A DNA stretch of 64,000 nucleotides, from NCBI RefSeq assembly GCF_020520425.1, contig NC_079491.1, positions 5,629,143-5,693,142 of the forward strand, read 5' to 3'. Positions within the stretch are counted from its first letter, which is position 1. Every line of letters begins with the position of its first letter. The DNA comes from Spinacia oleracea. Lineage: Eukaryota; Streptophyta; Magnoliopsida; Caryophyllales; Amaranthaceae. A program made the position numbers and the translations under genes. Positions 11,676 to 21,719 of the stretch are shown piece by piece. The notes beneath the pieces were generated by a model. That model ran no database searches and had not been told where the DNA came from. It worked only from the letters and a program-made list of their open reading frames with translations.

Positions 11676-12350
11676 CTCCCTCCGTCCCATAATTATCTTC
11701 CTGTTTGACCAAAAACACGGATTTTAAGAAAAGTGGAATATAGTACATGAAAAAGTGAAATAAAGTACAAATGATGATTGAGTTGTATGGAAAAGTGCAA
11801 TAAAGTACATGTGAAAGAGAATATATAGTACATGGGAAAAGTGAAATATAGTACATGGGTGGAGTTTTCAATTCAATTTTAATTAATATAGTACTCCATC
11901 CGTCTCTTTTTGTTCTTTACGTTTTCTTTTTTGGGTATTTCAAAATGTTCTTTACATTTTCTTTTATATTATCACACAAATGACTTAGGATTCTATCAAA
12001 ATTTGTGTCCAATTATTATTTTAACCAATTAAATTCATTATGTCATTTAATATTTCACACTTTTTCATTGGAACATTAAAATTTTCTCATTTCCCAATAT
12101 CAGAATTTTGATAAAAATAAAACATTATAAATAAACGTAATTTATCTTGTTTAAATAAAAAAATTGAGGGAATCTCGATGCAATTTAATTAATCGTTAAA
12201 ACGCGTGAAAAATACCAAACGTAAAAAACAAAAAGAGACGGAGGGAGTACATGAAAAAGTGGGGACCTTAGTAGCCAAAATTAGAAACAGGAAGATAATT
12301 TTAGGACGCTCGTTTATGAAAGCAGGAAGATATTTTTGGGACGGAGAGAG
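11676..12350. mobile_element. Stowaway-like MITE interrupted by a second MITE
   Basis: Ends ctccctccgtcccataatt and tgggacggagagag are inverted repeats flanked by TA. The interior is split by a second TA-flanked element at 11894-12247. Removing that leaves a MITE of about 319 bp. No coding capacity. Confidence 0.8.
11894..12247. mobile_element. Stowaway-like MITE, ctttttgttctttacg family, nested
   Basis: Ends ctccatccgtctctttttg and caaaaagagacggagggag are flanked by TA. At 354 bp it belongs to the same family as the copies starting at 30390, 41688, 48010 and 57418: all are about 350-370 bp and share caaaatttgtgtccaatt-type interior words. It inserted into the older MITE at 11676-12350. Confidence 0.85.
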
Positions 12351-12521
12351 TAGTATGTTGATATTTACAACGTTAATAAAGTGAAGCGGGTAAACGAGTC
12401 ATTTGGATCCATTTAGGTCGGGCACGAATTGACTAGATTTGATTCGGGGTCACATAATCTATATATCTACTTCCTATATATAATTAGCAAAACCTTAGAA
12501 AACAATCCATTTAATATTAGT

Positions 12522-12616
12522 TTATTTTTTGGGTGCAAATGAGCCATAAATGGCGGGGATGAGAATCGATCTCAGGATCATCTGGAACCGGGAAAAAAGC
12601 TTTAACCAACTAAGCT
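12522..12616 (-). mobile_element. Short tRNA-derived SINE with 17-bp target duplication
   Basis: On the minus strand it reads agcttagttggttaaagc (A-box-like), then gatcgattctcatcc (B-box-like), and ends in an A-rich tail after cacccaaaaaataa. It is flanked by perfect copies of atccatttaatattagt (12505-12521 and 12617-12633). Pol III boxes, an A tail and a long target duplication together define a SINE mobilised by LINE machinery. It is only 95 bp. Confidence 0.85.
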
Positions 12617-12771
12617 ATCCATTTAATATTAGTAGATTGCTTCAAATCATTTTTTTATTCAAAGTAATTGAGTCAAGGGTTCAGACTTCAGAGCTTATTT
12701 GAACAAGTGTTGATGCAAGCTGAAGCAAATCTTAATATATATTGTAAGGGAGACTTATGTACCGAACCTTA

Positions 12772-13082
12772 GGCTAACGCTTCACGTCTCCTGTGAGACC
12801 AGTCACACCATCAACTTGATGGTGTGACGAGCGCAAAACCAATAGCGTACCTCCCTTAAAACTATATAAAAAAAAAGTAACAGATCTAAACTATAGAAGT
12901 AACATATCTAAATTAAAAATGTACCTCTCCGAAAACTATTCCGTATAAAGAAAAAGTAACACGTCTAAACTATAGAAATAACATACCTAAACTAAAAAAG
13001 TACCTCATCTAAAATTATAAAAAAAAACTAACAGATCTAAACTATAGAAGTAACATACCTAAACTAAAAAAGTACCTCCTCT

Positions 13083-13123
<41 letters not shown>

Positions 13124-13151
13124 AAAAAGTAACATGTATATATATGTTTTA

Positions 13152-13188
<37 letters not shown>

Positions 13189-13805
13189 TAACATGTCTAA
13201 ACTATAGAAGTAACATACCTAAACGAAAAATGTACCTCCCCTAAAACTATTCCTTATAAAAAAAGTAACATGTCTAAACTATAGAAGTAACATACCTAAA
13301 CTAAAAAAGTACCTCTTCTAAAATTATAAAAAAAAAGTAACATGTCTAAACTATAGAAGTAACATACCTAAACTAAAAAAAACACCTCCTCTAAAATTAT
13401 TCAAAAAAAAAGTAACATGTCTAAACTATAAAAGTAACATACCTAAACTAAGAAGGTATCTCCCCTAAAACTACTCCGTATAAAAAAAGTAACATGTATA
13501 AACTATAAAAGTAACATACCTAAACTAAAAAAAATACTTCCTCTAAAATTATAAAAAAAAAGTAACATGTCTAAACTATAGAAATAACATACCTAAACTA
13601 AGAAGGTATCTCCCCTAAAACTACTCCGTATAAAAAAAGTAACATGTATAAACTATAGAAATAACATACCTAAACTAAAAAAAGTACCTCCTCTAAAATT
13701 ATAAAAAAAAGTAACATATCTAAACTATAGAAGTAACATACATAAATTCGCAAGTGTGAACTGGTCTCACTATCAGTTGATGGTGAGGACAGTCTCATAT
13801 AAGAA
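12772..13805. mobile_element. TIR-like element filled with 72-bp tandem repeats
   Basis: Left part contains gtctcctgtgagaccagtc followed by caccatcaacttgatggtgt. Right part contains ctggtctcactatcagttga and gacagtctcatataag. These are imperfect inverted repeats of a ttatatgagac...gagacc type, each with its own small hairpin. The interior is almost entirely one tandem array. Exact ends are uncertain: ttaatata lies outside both sides (12732, 13814) but may be coincidence in AT-rich DNA. The superfamily is unknown. Confidence 0.55.
12860..13745 (+). repeat. ~72-bp tandem array, about 12 copies
   Basis: The repeated unit runs agtaacatgtctaaactata, then gaagtaacatacctaaac, then a gtacctc segment ending in either ctaaaattat or actattccgtat plus an A run. 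The two unit variants are interspersed. Each unit is itself a loose duplication of a ~22-bp word (agtaacat.ctaaact). Two (TA)n tracts interrupt the array near 13089 and 13156. Confidence 0.85.
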
Positions 13806-14067
13806 TTTGGGTATTAATATAACCATCGTATGTGTGTTAAAAAAAAGTTGAACAAGTAATTGGAATAATTTGTGCAAGTAATTGATACTACGTATAATGC
13901 GTATGTGTAAGTCGATCTAGGCATCTAGCTACACGGTGGTCGGAACGTCGGTTTGTTCGGGCTGGTGGTTTGGTAACGTGGACGACCCATGAAAGTTCTA
14001 ATTAATAGGAGGGCTAAATTAACATACCTAGTACTTCGTTTAAAGGTTTTGTTTAAGTAAAGCTTTA

Positions 14068-14408
14068 GGCTCCGTTTGGTAGGGCGTAAAACGTTTTCAT
14101 GGAAAATGATTTTCTCCTTTTTAATCATTTTACGTTGTTTGGTTGGGTAAGGGATGGAAAACAATTTTCCATTACTCTCTCAATGATGGAAAACCCTTTT
14201 CCATTTGAAAGGGAGGGAAACCACTTTTCCTTCTTTCCTCCTTACCTCCCTATCCTTTCTTCCACTCAATCTTCACCATCTTCTCCCATTTTCCTTTAAG
14301 TTACCAAACAAAGGAAAACTAATTTGAAATTGTATTTTCCCTTGAAAACTGTTTTCCATGAAAAATTGTTTTACAATGAAAACGTTTTACGCCTTACCAA
14401 ACGGAGCC
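14068..14408. mobile_element. Tourist-like (PIF/Harbinger) MITE, 341 bp
   Basis: Ends ggctccgtttggtagggcgt and acgccttaccaaacggagcc are near-perfect inverted repeats that extend inward through aaaacgttttcat. TTA flanks both sides, the usual PIF/Harbinger target duplication. No coding capacity. Confidence 0.85.
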
Positions 14409-15034
14409 TTAATGTATGAAGTAAAAAAGAAATGTACATCAACATATTAATTTTATAGTTTTAAATGATACAACTAGTAATACGGAGTAATTATAATAAT
14501 TTACCTAAAATGAACGGTCACACCCTCCTAAAAAGCCTTAGGAAACATGCAAGCTAATTGATCAAGCAAAAACAACTTTAATTCTACATCAATCTCCAAT
14601 GGAGAGCTACAAGACCTACAACGATCGTTGATCGATATTTGAGAATCATGTACACTTCTAAACGTATCCATAAACCTAGTCATTCATCATAACATGATAG
14701 AATATTTTCAATCTTTAAAATCTTTTAATGGTATTGTTTGCATCGAATTTTCATACTCGGTAAGAAAAAATTCCATATCATATTACTTCAGTTCATATAT
14801 ATACTTCATCAAAATTACAACACTTCATAAGAACCTTACACATTTATTAGATTCCAAAAAAGAAAAAAAATTGCCCACTTTTACTTCCTTGATATAATCC
14901 CACTTCCATGAAAATTATACTTACAACTTACCATCACATTCAACAAAATGATATGGTAAAAAAAGAAACAATGAAAATAAGTTCAACACAAGAAAAACCA
15001 CCCTTTACCCCCAAAATAAAGATAAAAATAAAAA
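14409..15034. other. Intergenic, nothing recognised
   Basis: AT-rich. Lies downstream of the minus-strand frame at 15035-15331 and may hold its 3' untranslated region. No repeat ends were identified. Confidence 0.45.
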
Positions 15035-15331
15035 TCAAATCAAGGGAAATGCTTGTGGCCTTAAAATGGTCAAGGACCTCAAATAAGCCTCAATCCACTT
15101 CCCATTAGCCCCTAAATCAGCCATAAACCTCTTCAACACCCGGAATGGGCCCGCCATGTAGCTCCAATGCACCACCGTCCGTGGGCCCAGATTAACCCCA
15201 CGACGCCGATTCCCTAGCCTTACCGAGCTCAGTCGCCGCCTTCTCAACCTCCTCCGTGGGCGGCACCACCCCGTTAGAACGGCCGAGTTCGGGAGGAAGG
15301 AGACGGTGATTGACCCTCTAGACTTCAACAT
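15035..15331 (-). CDS. Small GC-rich reading frame, possible gene of unknown function
   Basis: A 98-codon frame from an ATG at 15331. It stands out because the sequence is far more GC-rich than its surroundings and a TATA-like tatatatttata lies about 80-90 bp upstream on the minus strand (15410-15422). The N-terminus MLKSRGSITVSFL and the C-terminal half (VHWSYMAGPFRVLKRFMADL, then GKWIEAYLRSL) look protein-like. The middle is an Arg-rich run (CRPRRRLRRRRL) where the next frame instead reads PPTEEVEKAATELGKARES. This suggests either compensating frameshifts or chance. I do not recognise a family. A functional small protein, a decayed gene or a sequence error are all possible. Confidence 0.35.
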   Translation of the reverse strand: MLKSRGSITVSFLPNSAVLTGWCRPRRRLRRRRLSSVRLGNRRRGVNLGPRTVVHWSYMAGPFRVLKRFMADLGANGKWIEAYLRSLTILRPQAFPLI

Positions 15332-15409
15332 TATGGTGTAATAATTAGTTTTTGTATGATAATTAAGGTGGAGTGATTATGTGTTAATTAACCTAGTAGA
15401 GCTAGATCA

Positions 15410-15422
15410 TATAAATATATAT
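15410..15422 (-). promoter_or_regulatory. TATA-like element upstream of the small frame
   Basis: On the minus strand tatatatttata lies about 80-90 bp before the ATG at 15331, a plausible core promoter distance including a short leader. In AT-rich DNA such words also occur by chance. Confidence 0.3.
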
Positions 15423-16346
15423 AGTGGAGTTAAAAGAGGGATGAGTGATGTGCAATGATTATGGTCATTATGCCAATTATGTTTGCTTAAGTAGTCATCT
15501 TATGACAAGTATTAAATTAATTACATAAGCTAAGTAAAGAGGGAATATAATTTGCTTTAATGATCTTGAGTTATATTTTTTTTTTAATTAGCATAGATGG
15601 GTATGATGATGACAACTAGCTACTACAACATACTCTTTTCAACTTTTGTAATGAAAATTGATAAACTCCATTGGACCACGGTAGAGGACAGTCCAACCGC
15701 ATATGATTATATAAGTCTGATAAGGATTCATCCTAAAATTAATTGTTGATAAGTAAAGTGACTCATCAATCTCATACGTTAGTCCTTGCCTGCATCAAAA
15801 AACTTGTTATGTACTCCTTCTTTCTTCTTTCTCCACGTAATTAGTCTCGACTCACGTATAGATTATTCTTCTTAATAAAAATTGGAGATCATTTGAATAT
15901 AATGCTTTAATTAAGGTAATTAACTATAAAGCTAGATGAAAGTACCATTTGTGTAGCAAATGAGCAGTAAAGGTCCCTTAGGAAATCGTACGAGCCGCGA
16001 AAAATTTATAAGTTAATTAAATAATAATTGGTAATTACTATTGAAATGAAAGGCTAAGGTCAAGAAGTAGTTAGCATTATTTGGATCATGATGATGCATA
16101 GCTAATATGTTCTTTCTGCGGAATGGAAGGTCCCTCTCAATTGGTGTCAATATTCTTCGATTAAAGAGAAGAAAGTTGTATAACTAATTATCCTTTAATT
16201 AAGCTTAACTTGGTTTTTGTACTTACTCTGTTACTAAATAGTTGCATCATTTCAGAAAATGTAAACAGACAATTCTACCCTTCATGTTCCTTCCTTTCAT
16301 ACAAGTGGTACCACCATATAGTGATACTACGTACATGAAATGTAAC
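15423..16346. other. Intergenic, nothing recognised
   Basis: AT-rich. One isolated MITE-like end (acttactctgttactaaata near 16219) has no partner. It may contain the upstream promoter of the small minus-strand frame. Confidence 0.45.
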
Positions 16347-17034
16347 TAGACCTGGCAAACGGGTCGTTTGGGTTGGATTTGGACCGAATCTATTCGGGTC
16401 GGGTCATTTCGGTTTATTTTCTTTCGGGTCCGGTTTCGGGTATGTGTCGGACTGTCGGATCTATTCGGGTAACTACGGTTTTTTATAATTGGGTCGGGTC
16501 TGGTTCGGGTCAATATCGGATCGGGTTTTTGGGCTTATATCGGGTTGTTTGGGTTAGATCGAGTTTTACGGATTTCGAGTTTTGATTAAGATGTTTCTCT
16601 TTAGATTTGGTGGTCACTATCGTAAAATTATCAAAGCTTTTTCTTATAACACAAAAGAGTATAAATTAATAAAAAGAAAATAATAACAATAATAATAATA
16701 TTAAATAAAATAAGAGTAATAGTATGAAATGTTTTTTAAAAAAAAACTTGTACTTAAAACTAATTGGTAAATTCAAGGTGCTTTTCGGTTCGAATCGGTT
16801 CAATTTGATTTAAATTTTACAGTTATTTTCGGTTCGGGTTAGTTTGTTTTTGTCGGGTACTTCAGTTCGAATCGTTCGGGTATAGGTTCATTTCAGGTCA
16901 AATCACTTCCGGGTCGGTTTCAATTTCGGGTCGGTTCTATTTGGTTTTCGGGTTATTATTTTGGATCAATTTCGGGTTACAGATAGGATCAATCGTGTCG
17001 ATTTTTCGAGTCCGGGTCAGTTTTTCCAGGTCTA
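16347..17034. mobile_element. hAT-like element rich in cgggtc words
   Basis: Ends tagacctggcaaacggg and tttttccaggtcta are inverted repeats over tagacctgg. The flanks are aatgtaac and actgtaac (7 of 8 identical), fitting an 8-bp hAT target duplication. The interior is dominated by variants of ttcgggtcgggt, interrupted by an AT-rich stretch at 16600-16780. No transposase. Related copies lie at 33880 and 50200. Confidence 0.65.
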
Positions 17035-18527
17035 ACTGTAACCACCATTTTAGTAGGAGTATATATGTTGGCTGGCTCAATCCTTTTGTTTATACTCCGT
17101 ATAAAGAAAGAAGAATCAGGTTTAGACCCTTTAATTTGGGAGGCCGATCTAAAGTATCCTAACGGAGGATAAGGGAGAGGGAATGATCAAAAGAAGAATT
17201 CGGCTCGATCATTTTAAACTCCTACTAGCTTAGATAATCTAGCAATTTTATTAAGCCAACACATTTGTTCAACTCAGCTAAGGAGATAGAATTGAACATT
17301 CTCTATTAAGGTGAGGTTGCTTCTAAGTCGAAATTTAGTAGGAGCATGTTTTCTTTGATTACGCTAAAGTTCAAGTTGTTGCATCACTTGTTTGTTTTTG
17401 AGTTATTACTACGAATTTAGTAAAAGATTAGCAGTTCTAATACAAAACGTATATTTTAAGAAATAAATGACTTGTGCAATGACGATGCATGTAAATCAAC
17501 ATCAAGCCTTCAAGTTATCTGTTTACTCGTCCGACGTCCCACCGCCGCATTTTAGATTGCTAGCATCTTAATTTTATAAGAGAGCAAAATCACAAGTGCA
17601 TAATTTTATTTTTATTTTTTTATTTTTTTTATGTGTGTGTAGAGAGAGTTACGGGGACAATGATGCATGTACACAGTATTCAATCTCATATTTTGAATAC
17701 TACGTACCTTCAAAAATTTTAATCAACAAAACTAATTGGTATTTACTATAGTTTCAACATAACAATTAACAACATTCCCTTGATTTATTTTATTTGTACG
17801 TTTACATATTTTGAGGGTTTAATTAGTGACTAATTACTTCTACATTGTATAAAACTAGTTGTCATCGTTATTATGTTGTTTGTGAAGTATATATATATTT
17901 TAAAAAGAAAACGTATGTCTATCTATTGCACCAACTACTTAAAAAAAATACCATCATTTCATAGATAACTTTTTAAATTTAATTAGAAGCAATCATATGA
18001 AATTAAATTATAGAAGTATACAGACAAAATACAATGGATTTTTGTTAAGATCTGACCCATGAAACATTACGTGTGATAGTCTCACATTGTTAAAATAGGA
18101 GAGAGATATAAACGAGATTCAATCAGTCACTGACAAAAATGATGCATCTTATTCTTTCAATCACTTTTTTATTTAGAGATCAGTCACTGAGAAAAATGAT
18201 ATAAACGAGATTTAATCATAAACTATATCTACCTAATTAAAGATACAATGTTCATCATAAACAAATCCTTAAAAGTGGTGGAGTCTAGCTAATGAGCTGG
18301 TCTATGTAAATTGACAAGCAAAAGCCAAGCCGTAAGGAACTAAGGACACTTGTTCCGTGTATCGAGCCATGAGTGTCAACATGCATGCAGGTAAGACTTA
18401 ACTGGTCATTCATGTTGGAAAATACTTTACAAAGCCAGCAATTAATTAATCATGATTAATGCTTGAAATTAAGTTACTATAGAAAGCCAGCAATACGTAC
18501 TATCACGATTAGCCTAATGAATGTCAA
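17035..18527. other. Intergenic, nothing recognised
   Basis: AT-rich sequence without a convincing gene. A near-repeat of cagtcactga.aaaaatgat occurs at about 18124 and 18181, a small local duplication. Confidence 0.45.
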
Positions 18528-18592
18528 TTGCCTGTTGATTTAGTGGTGATTGGGGCTGAACTTGGTAGGAAGAACTCATTTTCGATCCCTTG
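18528..18592 (+). mobile_element. SINE head fragment (tRNA-like)
   Basis: The stretch ttgatttagtggtgattggg, then gctgaacttggtaggaag, then ttttcgatccctt has A- and B-box-like words in tRNA order and spacing. It recalls a plant SINE head. It runs straight into the end of the Copia LTR remnant, so it is truncated. No target duplication was identified. Confidence 0.5.
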
Positions 18593-18790
18593 TGAAAGAT
18601 GAAGAGAATATTTTCCGTAATTCATTCTATCATTCTTAGTACATTATATAGGTAAATTACATTGAAATATCTTGCGTGAAATATGCAAAGCAATCTCGCT
18701 ATTCTAGCTAACTAATTCTAGTAGGTTGACTATTTCTATTATTTACCATAATTTACATTTAACAGAATATATGTGCCATATATTCTAACA
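18593..18790 (-). mobile_element. 3' LTR of a decayed Copia element
   Basis: On the minus strand an LTR-like start tgttagaatatatggcacat follows directly after the purine tract gcgggggag (complement of 18791-18799). It runs to about 18593, ending near atctttca. The position immediately after the RNase H remnant and its polypurine tract identifies it as the 3' LTR. The 5' LTR was not found. Confidence 0.65.
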
Positions 18791-19290
18791 CTCCCCCGCA
18801 ATCGAAACGGGAGGTTTCCGAACGCTGAGAATGTCCCGAAAATCTTCAAATAATACTTGAGGGAGCCCCTTAGTAAAAATGTCAGCAATCTGATAACGGG
18901 ACGGAACGTGTAGAACACGAACCTCTCCTCGTGCCACTTTTTCACGAACAAAGTGGATATCCATTTCAATATGTTTGGTGGCTGATGTTGCACCGGATTG
19001 CCCGAAAGATATATAGCACTCAGATTGTCGCAATGAACCAGTGTGGCCACAACGTTAGCAACCCCCCTATATTCCGCCTCAAACGAGACAGGGTTGGTTG
19101 TCGTTTTGGATGACCAAGAAAGCAAGTTATCCCCAAGAAAAACACAATAACCGAACGTCGAACGACGTGTATCAGGGCAACCACCCCAATCCGCATCGGT
19201 ATAGGACAACAAATCAGTGACGGACGAGGGATAAAGATGCAATCCATAATCGAGAGTGCCCTGAACAGAATATATAGGGAGGGGACTGGA
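18791..19290 (-). pseudogene. Copia RNase H remnant, frameshifted
   Basis: Read on the minus strand, it gives YTDADWGGCPDTRRST, then FLGDNLLSWSSK, EAEYRGVANVVA, a gap, HCDNLSAIYLSGNPVQH, then in another frame EMDIHFVREKVARGEVRVLH and QIADIFTKGLP. These are the successive blocks of the Ty1/Copia RNase H domain, ending with the usual LTKGL-type tail. The piece between the EAEYR and HCDN blocks is largely missing, and at least one frameshift is present. Only the 3' end of the element survives. It is dead and much older than the two intact Copia elements. Confidence 0.85.
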
Positions 19291-19959
19291 ACCTATCCAC
19301 CCAGAACTCGCCCCGAATCCGAATTACGATTAACCTAATGAATCAATTTTCATGTCTCAAACCCGGCCCTTTATACACCGTAGAAGATGTTAAATATTTT
19401 TAATGATAGTAATTTGAGATATTGAAGTATGGATTACGAAGTTCATACGCTTCTTATCCAATTGCTCGTTTGAAAATCTAAACTGCTGTAAAAACAGATC
19501 AAAACTTTGCACTATGTGTGCAATGTTCCGTCATTTGTTCTTACACACTAATCATGAATTATCTGCTAAGATTATGTGTAAGGACTAAGGACCCTTGATC
19601 TATGCCCCGACTGTTGCAATCTAATTACCTCCCCTTTAAGATTCATGCACACGTGATGTTTTATTTTGTTTGATTTTGGTTGTTACATGTAGTTTTTTTC
19701 ACACCTTGACTTCATGTTGTATGACTCGTGATTCCTCCGTTTAGAAATAGTCGCACTGCTCTAAACGGAGAGAGTATCTGTTAACACGGCGGCTTTCAAT
19801 ATGCTGATGTTATATACTTGTATATGAAAAGTTATAGATGTCTAAGTACCACAAAACTACTTCACTTTTTACTAAGATTGTTAGTGCAAATAAGGTCACG
19901 TTTTTAACAATGAAAATATTTCACAAAAAATTATGCTAATTCAGCATTACTATTCATAA
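19291..19959. other. Intergenic; right part shared with the F-box paralogue flank
   Basis: No gene. From about 19885 the sequence (gttagtgcaaataaggtcac, then tgctaattcagcattac) matches the flank of the second F-box copy at about 30998-31075. This marks the edge of the local duplication. Confidence 0.6.
19733..19774. mobile_element. Minimal Stowaway-like inverted repeat (42 bp)
   Basis: The sequence tcctccgtttagaaatagtc followed by gcactgctctaaacggagag is two MITE ends with almost nothing between them. TA follows on the right; the left TA is not intact. It is probably an extreme internal deletion of a Stowaway-like MITE. Confidence 0.5.
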
Positions 19960-20572
19960 TCTAATCTAATATATATATATATATATATATATAAAGAAGG
20001 TATATTTGCTGAAATATTAGAGCGCCACCTAAGATTACTAATGGTTTCGGCCAATAAAAAATAAGATTTCTAATTTATTTTTGAATTAAAAAAGTCGATT
20101 GCCATGTAGATAATTAATTAGGTGCCACGTAGATATTTTAATTAATTAATTACTAATATATACAACTCCATCTAAAATCAAACTCTAATAATTAAAAAAT
20201 AAAGTTAAAATAAAATTCATTTAAAATCAAATAAATAAAATTCAATTTAAAATCAAACATTAATCCAATATTAGAGCGCCACGTAGGAATTCTAATGGTA
20301 TCGGCCAATGAAAAATAACATTTTAAAATAAATTTTGAATTAAAAAATTCAAATGCCACGTAGATAAATAGTCAAGTGCCACGTAGATATTTTTATTAAT
20401 TAATTATTAATATTAAGCATATATAATTTCATCCAAAAAAACACTCTCATAATTAAAAAAAATCTAAAATGAAATTCAATACAAAATAAAAAACTAATCT
20501 AATCTAATCTAATATACAAAATTGGTATATACATAGGAGTTTTCATAACAATTTAATAGAACCGTGCAGTAC
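19960..20572 (+). mobile_element. Helitron family 1, copy 1 (3' end truncated)
   Basis: Begins TCTAATCTAATATATATA after an A and shares ggccaatgaaaaataa, gccacgtagata and aattaattactaatatat words with the copies at 22175-23389. The body contains two successive modules (from about 20011 and about 20272), so it is internally dimeric. The second F-box copy lacks exactly this block: there ccataa joins directly to tacacaccaaaag. The right edge here is aaccgtgcag, so the terminal hairpin and CTAG found in the other copies seem to have been lost. Confidence 0.75.
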
Positions 20573-20645
20573 ACACCAAAAGAAAAACTAAACAAGGCCT
20601 TCACCTCTTACCATGTAGAATCGCTACAACGGCAGGTCAAAACCA

Positions 20646-21719
20646 TTACCGAATTTCCTTTTGAAGGTCTCGTTGGAGAATCCATGAAGGAGGAGGTGAC
20701 CACAATACACCAGTATATTCAGGATAACCAGATATGAGTCCACCATCTCCATCCTCTAAATGAAACACCCGTATTTCATACTCCTTTTCCTTGTACGGCG
20801 AGAAAGAACTTTCATGAAAGACTACACAATTCCCTCTACAACCCGGAAAATCAGCAGTAGATGCAAAGAAACACCAATCAGCCCCCACAAACAGTACTCT
20901 ATCTTTACCAATGGTACGAACTTTAACCCAGTTACCACCCTCTTCGTTTAGCTTGCACACCTCTAAATGTATCCTTCCACAATTGTAAATGTCATTACCT
21001 TTAACAATTAAATACAAGACATTGGAGCGATCATCAACAACAAGACGCTTTTGACTCGATCGATGATAGACATGAGGGTTTGAAACAACACACTCGTATT
21101 TTAATTTTGAGTCATATGAGAAAGCATAAAGTATCCCTTTACCATGGAGGATGAAAACCCTGTTCTGGAATTCAACAATGTCGTCAAATTCCCGATTGGA
21201 ATCGAGGGATAACATCTGATGACGCGTGAGTTCAGTTATGTAAACAATACCAGATTTACGCCGGAAGAATTTGAAGGAATTATCAATTGATGAAGGGTTT
21301 GACAGACAAACAAGTTTAAATCCTGGTTTCCACATGAATCCGATGCAAAGTAAAGAGATGTGACAATCGGATAAATTCAAAATCCAAGGGTGTTCCGTAA
21401 TGATTTTATTGTGAGAAAGTGGGTAGTAAAGTTTGAGCTTACCTTTTTCGAATTCTTCGACAGTGATGAGGAAGGGTTTGGATTCCGGGAATTTACGTGA
21501 TCGGAGAAGACAGACTGCATTCGCTGTTATCTGGAAACTTGGATAGCCAGAAGATATAATAGGTAGGGTTTTAGGGATTTGAGAAGAGATAGAATAACTC
21601 CAATTCTTGAAAACTGATCGGAAATTGTGGGCGTCGAGTTGAGTTTCAAGGTTACCGGCGATCAATGAGAGGATTTCTGTGCAAAGCCCCGACCAATCGG
21701 CTCTCCGGCAAGCCTCCAT
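20646..21719 (-). CDS. F-box protein with DUF295 (KIB1-4-type) domain, intact
   Basis: Encodes 357 residues in one exon from the ATG at 21719. The N-terminus (about residues 8-48, ADWSGLCTEILSLIAGNLET then RSVFKNWS) is an F-box of the kind that binds SKP1 in SCF ubiquitin ligases. The rest (about 55-330) matches the DUF295/KIB1-4 beta-propeller family in layout, with the late motif FPGCRGNCVVFHE (about 291-303) and RVFHLEDG. Family members are of this length, so it looks complete. The likely role is substrate selection for ubiquitination in nucleus or cytosol; the substrate is unknown. A frameshifted paralogue lies at 31164-32333, and a Helitron sits 74 bp downstream of the stop. DUF295 genes expand readily in plants, so orthology cannot be named. 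Confidence 0.85.
   Translation of the reverse strand: MEACRRADWSGLCTEILSLIAGNLETQLDAHNFRSVFKNWSYSISSQIPKTLPIISSGYPSFQITANAVCLLRSRKFPESKPFLITVEEFEKGKLKLYYPLSHNKIITEHPWILNLSDCHISLLCIGFMWKPGFKLVCLSNPSSIDNSFKFFRRKSGIVYITELTRHQMLSLDSNREFDDIVEFQNRVFILHGKGILYAFSYDSKLKYECVVSNPHVYHRSSQKRLVVDDRSNVLYLIVKGNDIYNCGRIHLEVCKLNEEGGNWVKVRTIGKDRVLFVGADWCFFASTADFPGCRGNCVVFHESSFSPYKEKEYEIRVFHLEDGDGGLISGYPEYTGVLWSPPPSWILQRDLQKEIR

Noticed and set aside
12860-13745. CRISPR-like or regulatory repeat array
   Set aside because: The 72-bp units are head to tail with no spacers; simple tandem repeat.
12740-13812. 9-bp target duplication ttaatata around the 72-bp-repeat element
   Set aside because: Matches 8 of 9 but does not abut the recognisable inverted ends, and is cheap in AT-rich DNA; not used as proof.
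16219-16262. Stowaway MITE
   Set aside because: Only one end (acttactctgttactaaata) was found, without a partner or TA-flanked second end.
20760-20951. Plus-strand frame opposite the F-box gene
   Set aside because: Shadow; a similar shadow appears opposite the paralogue at 31290-31523 because the two genes are homologous.
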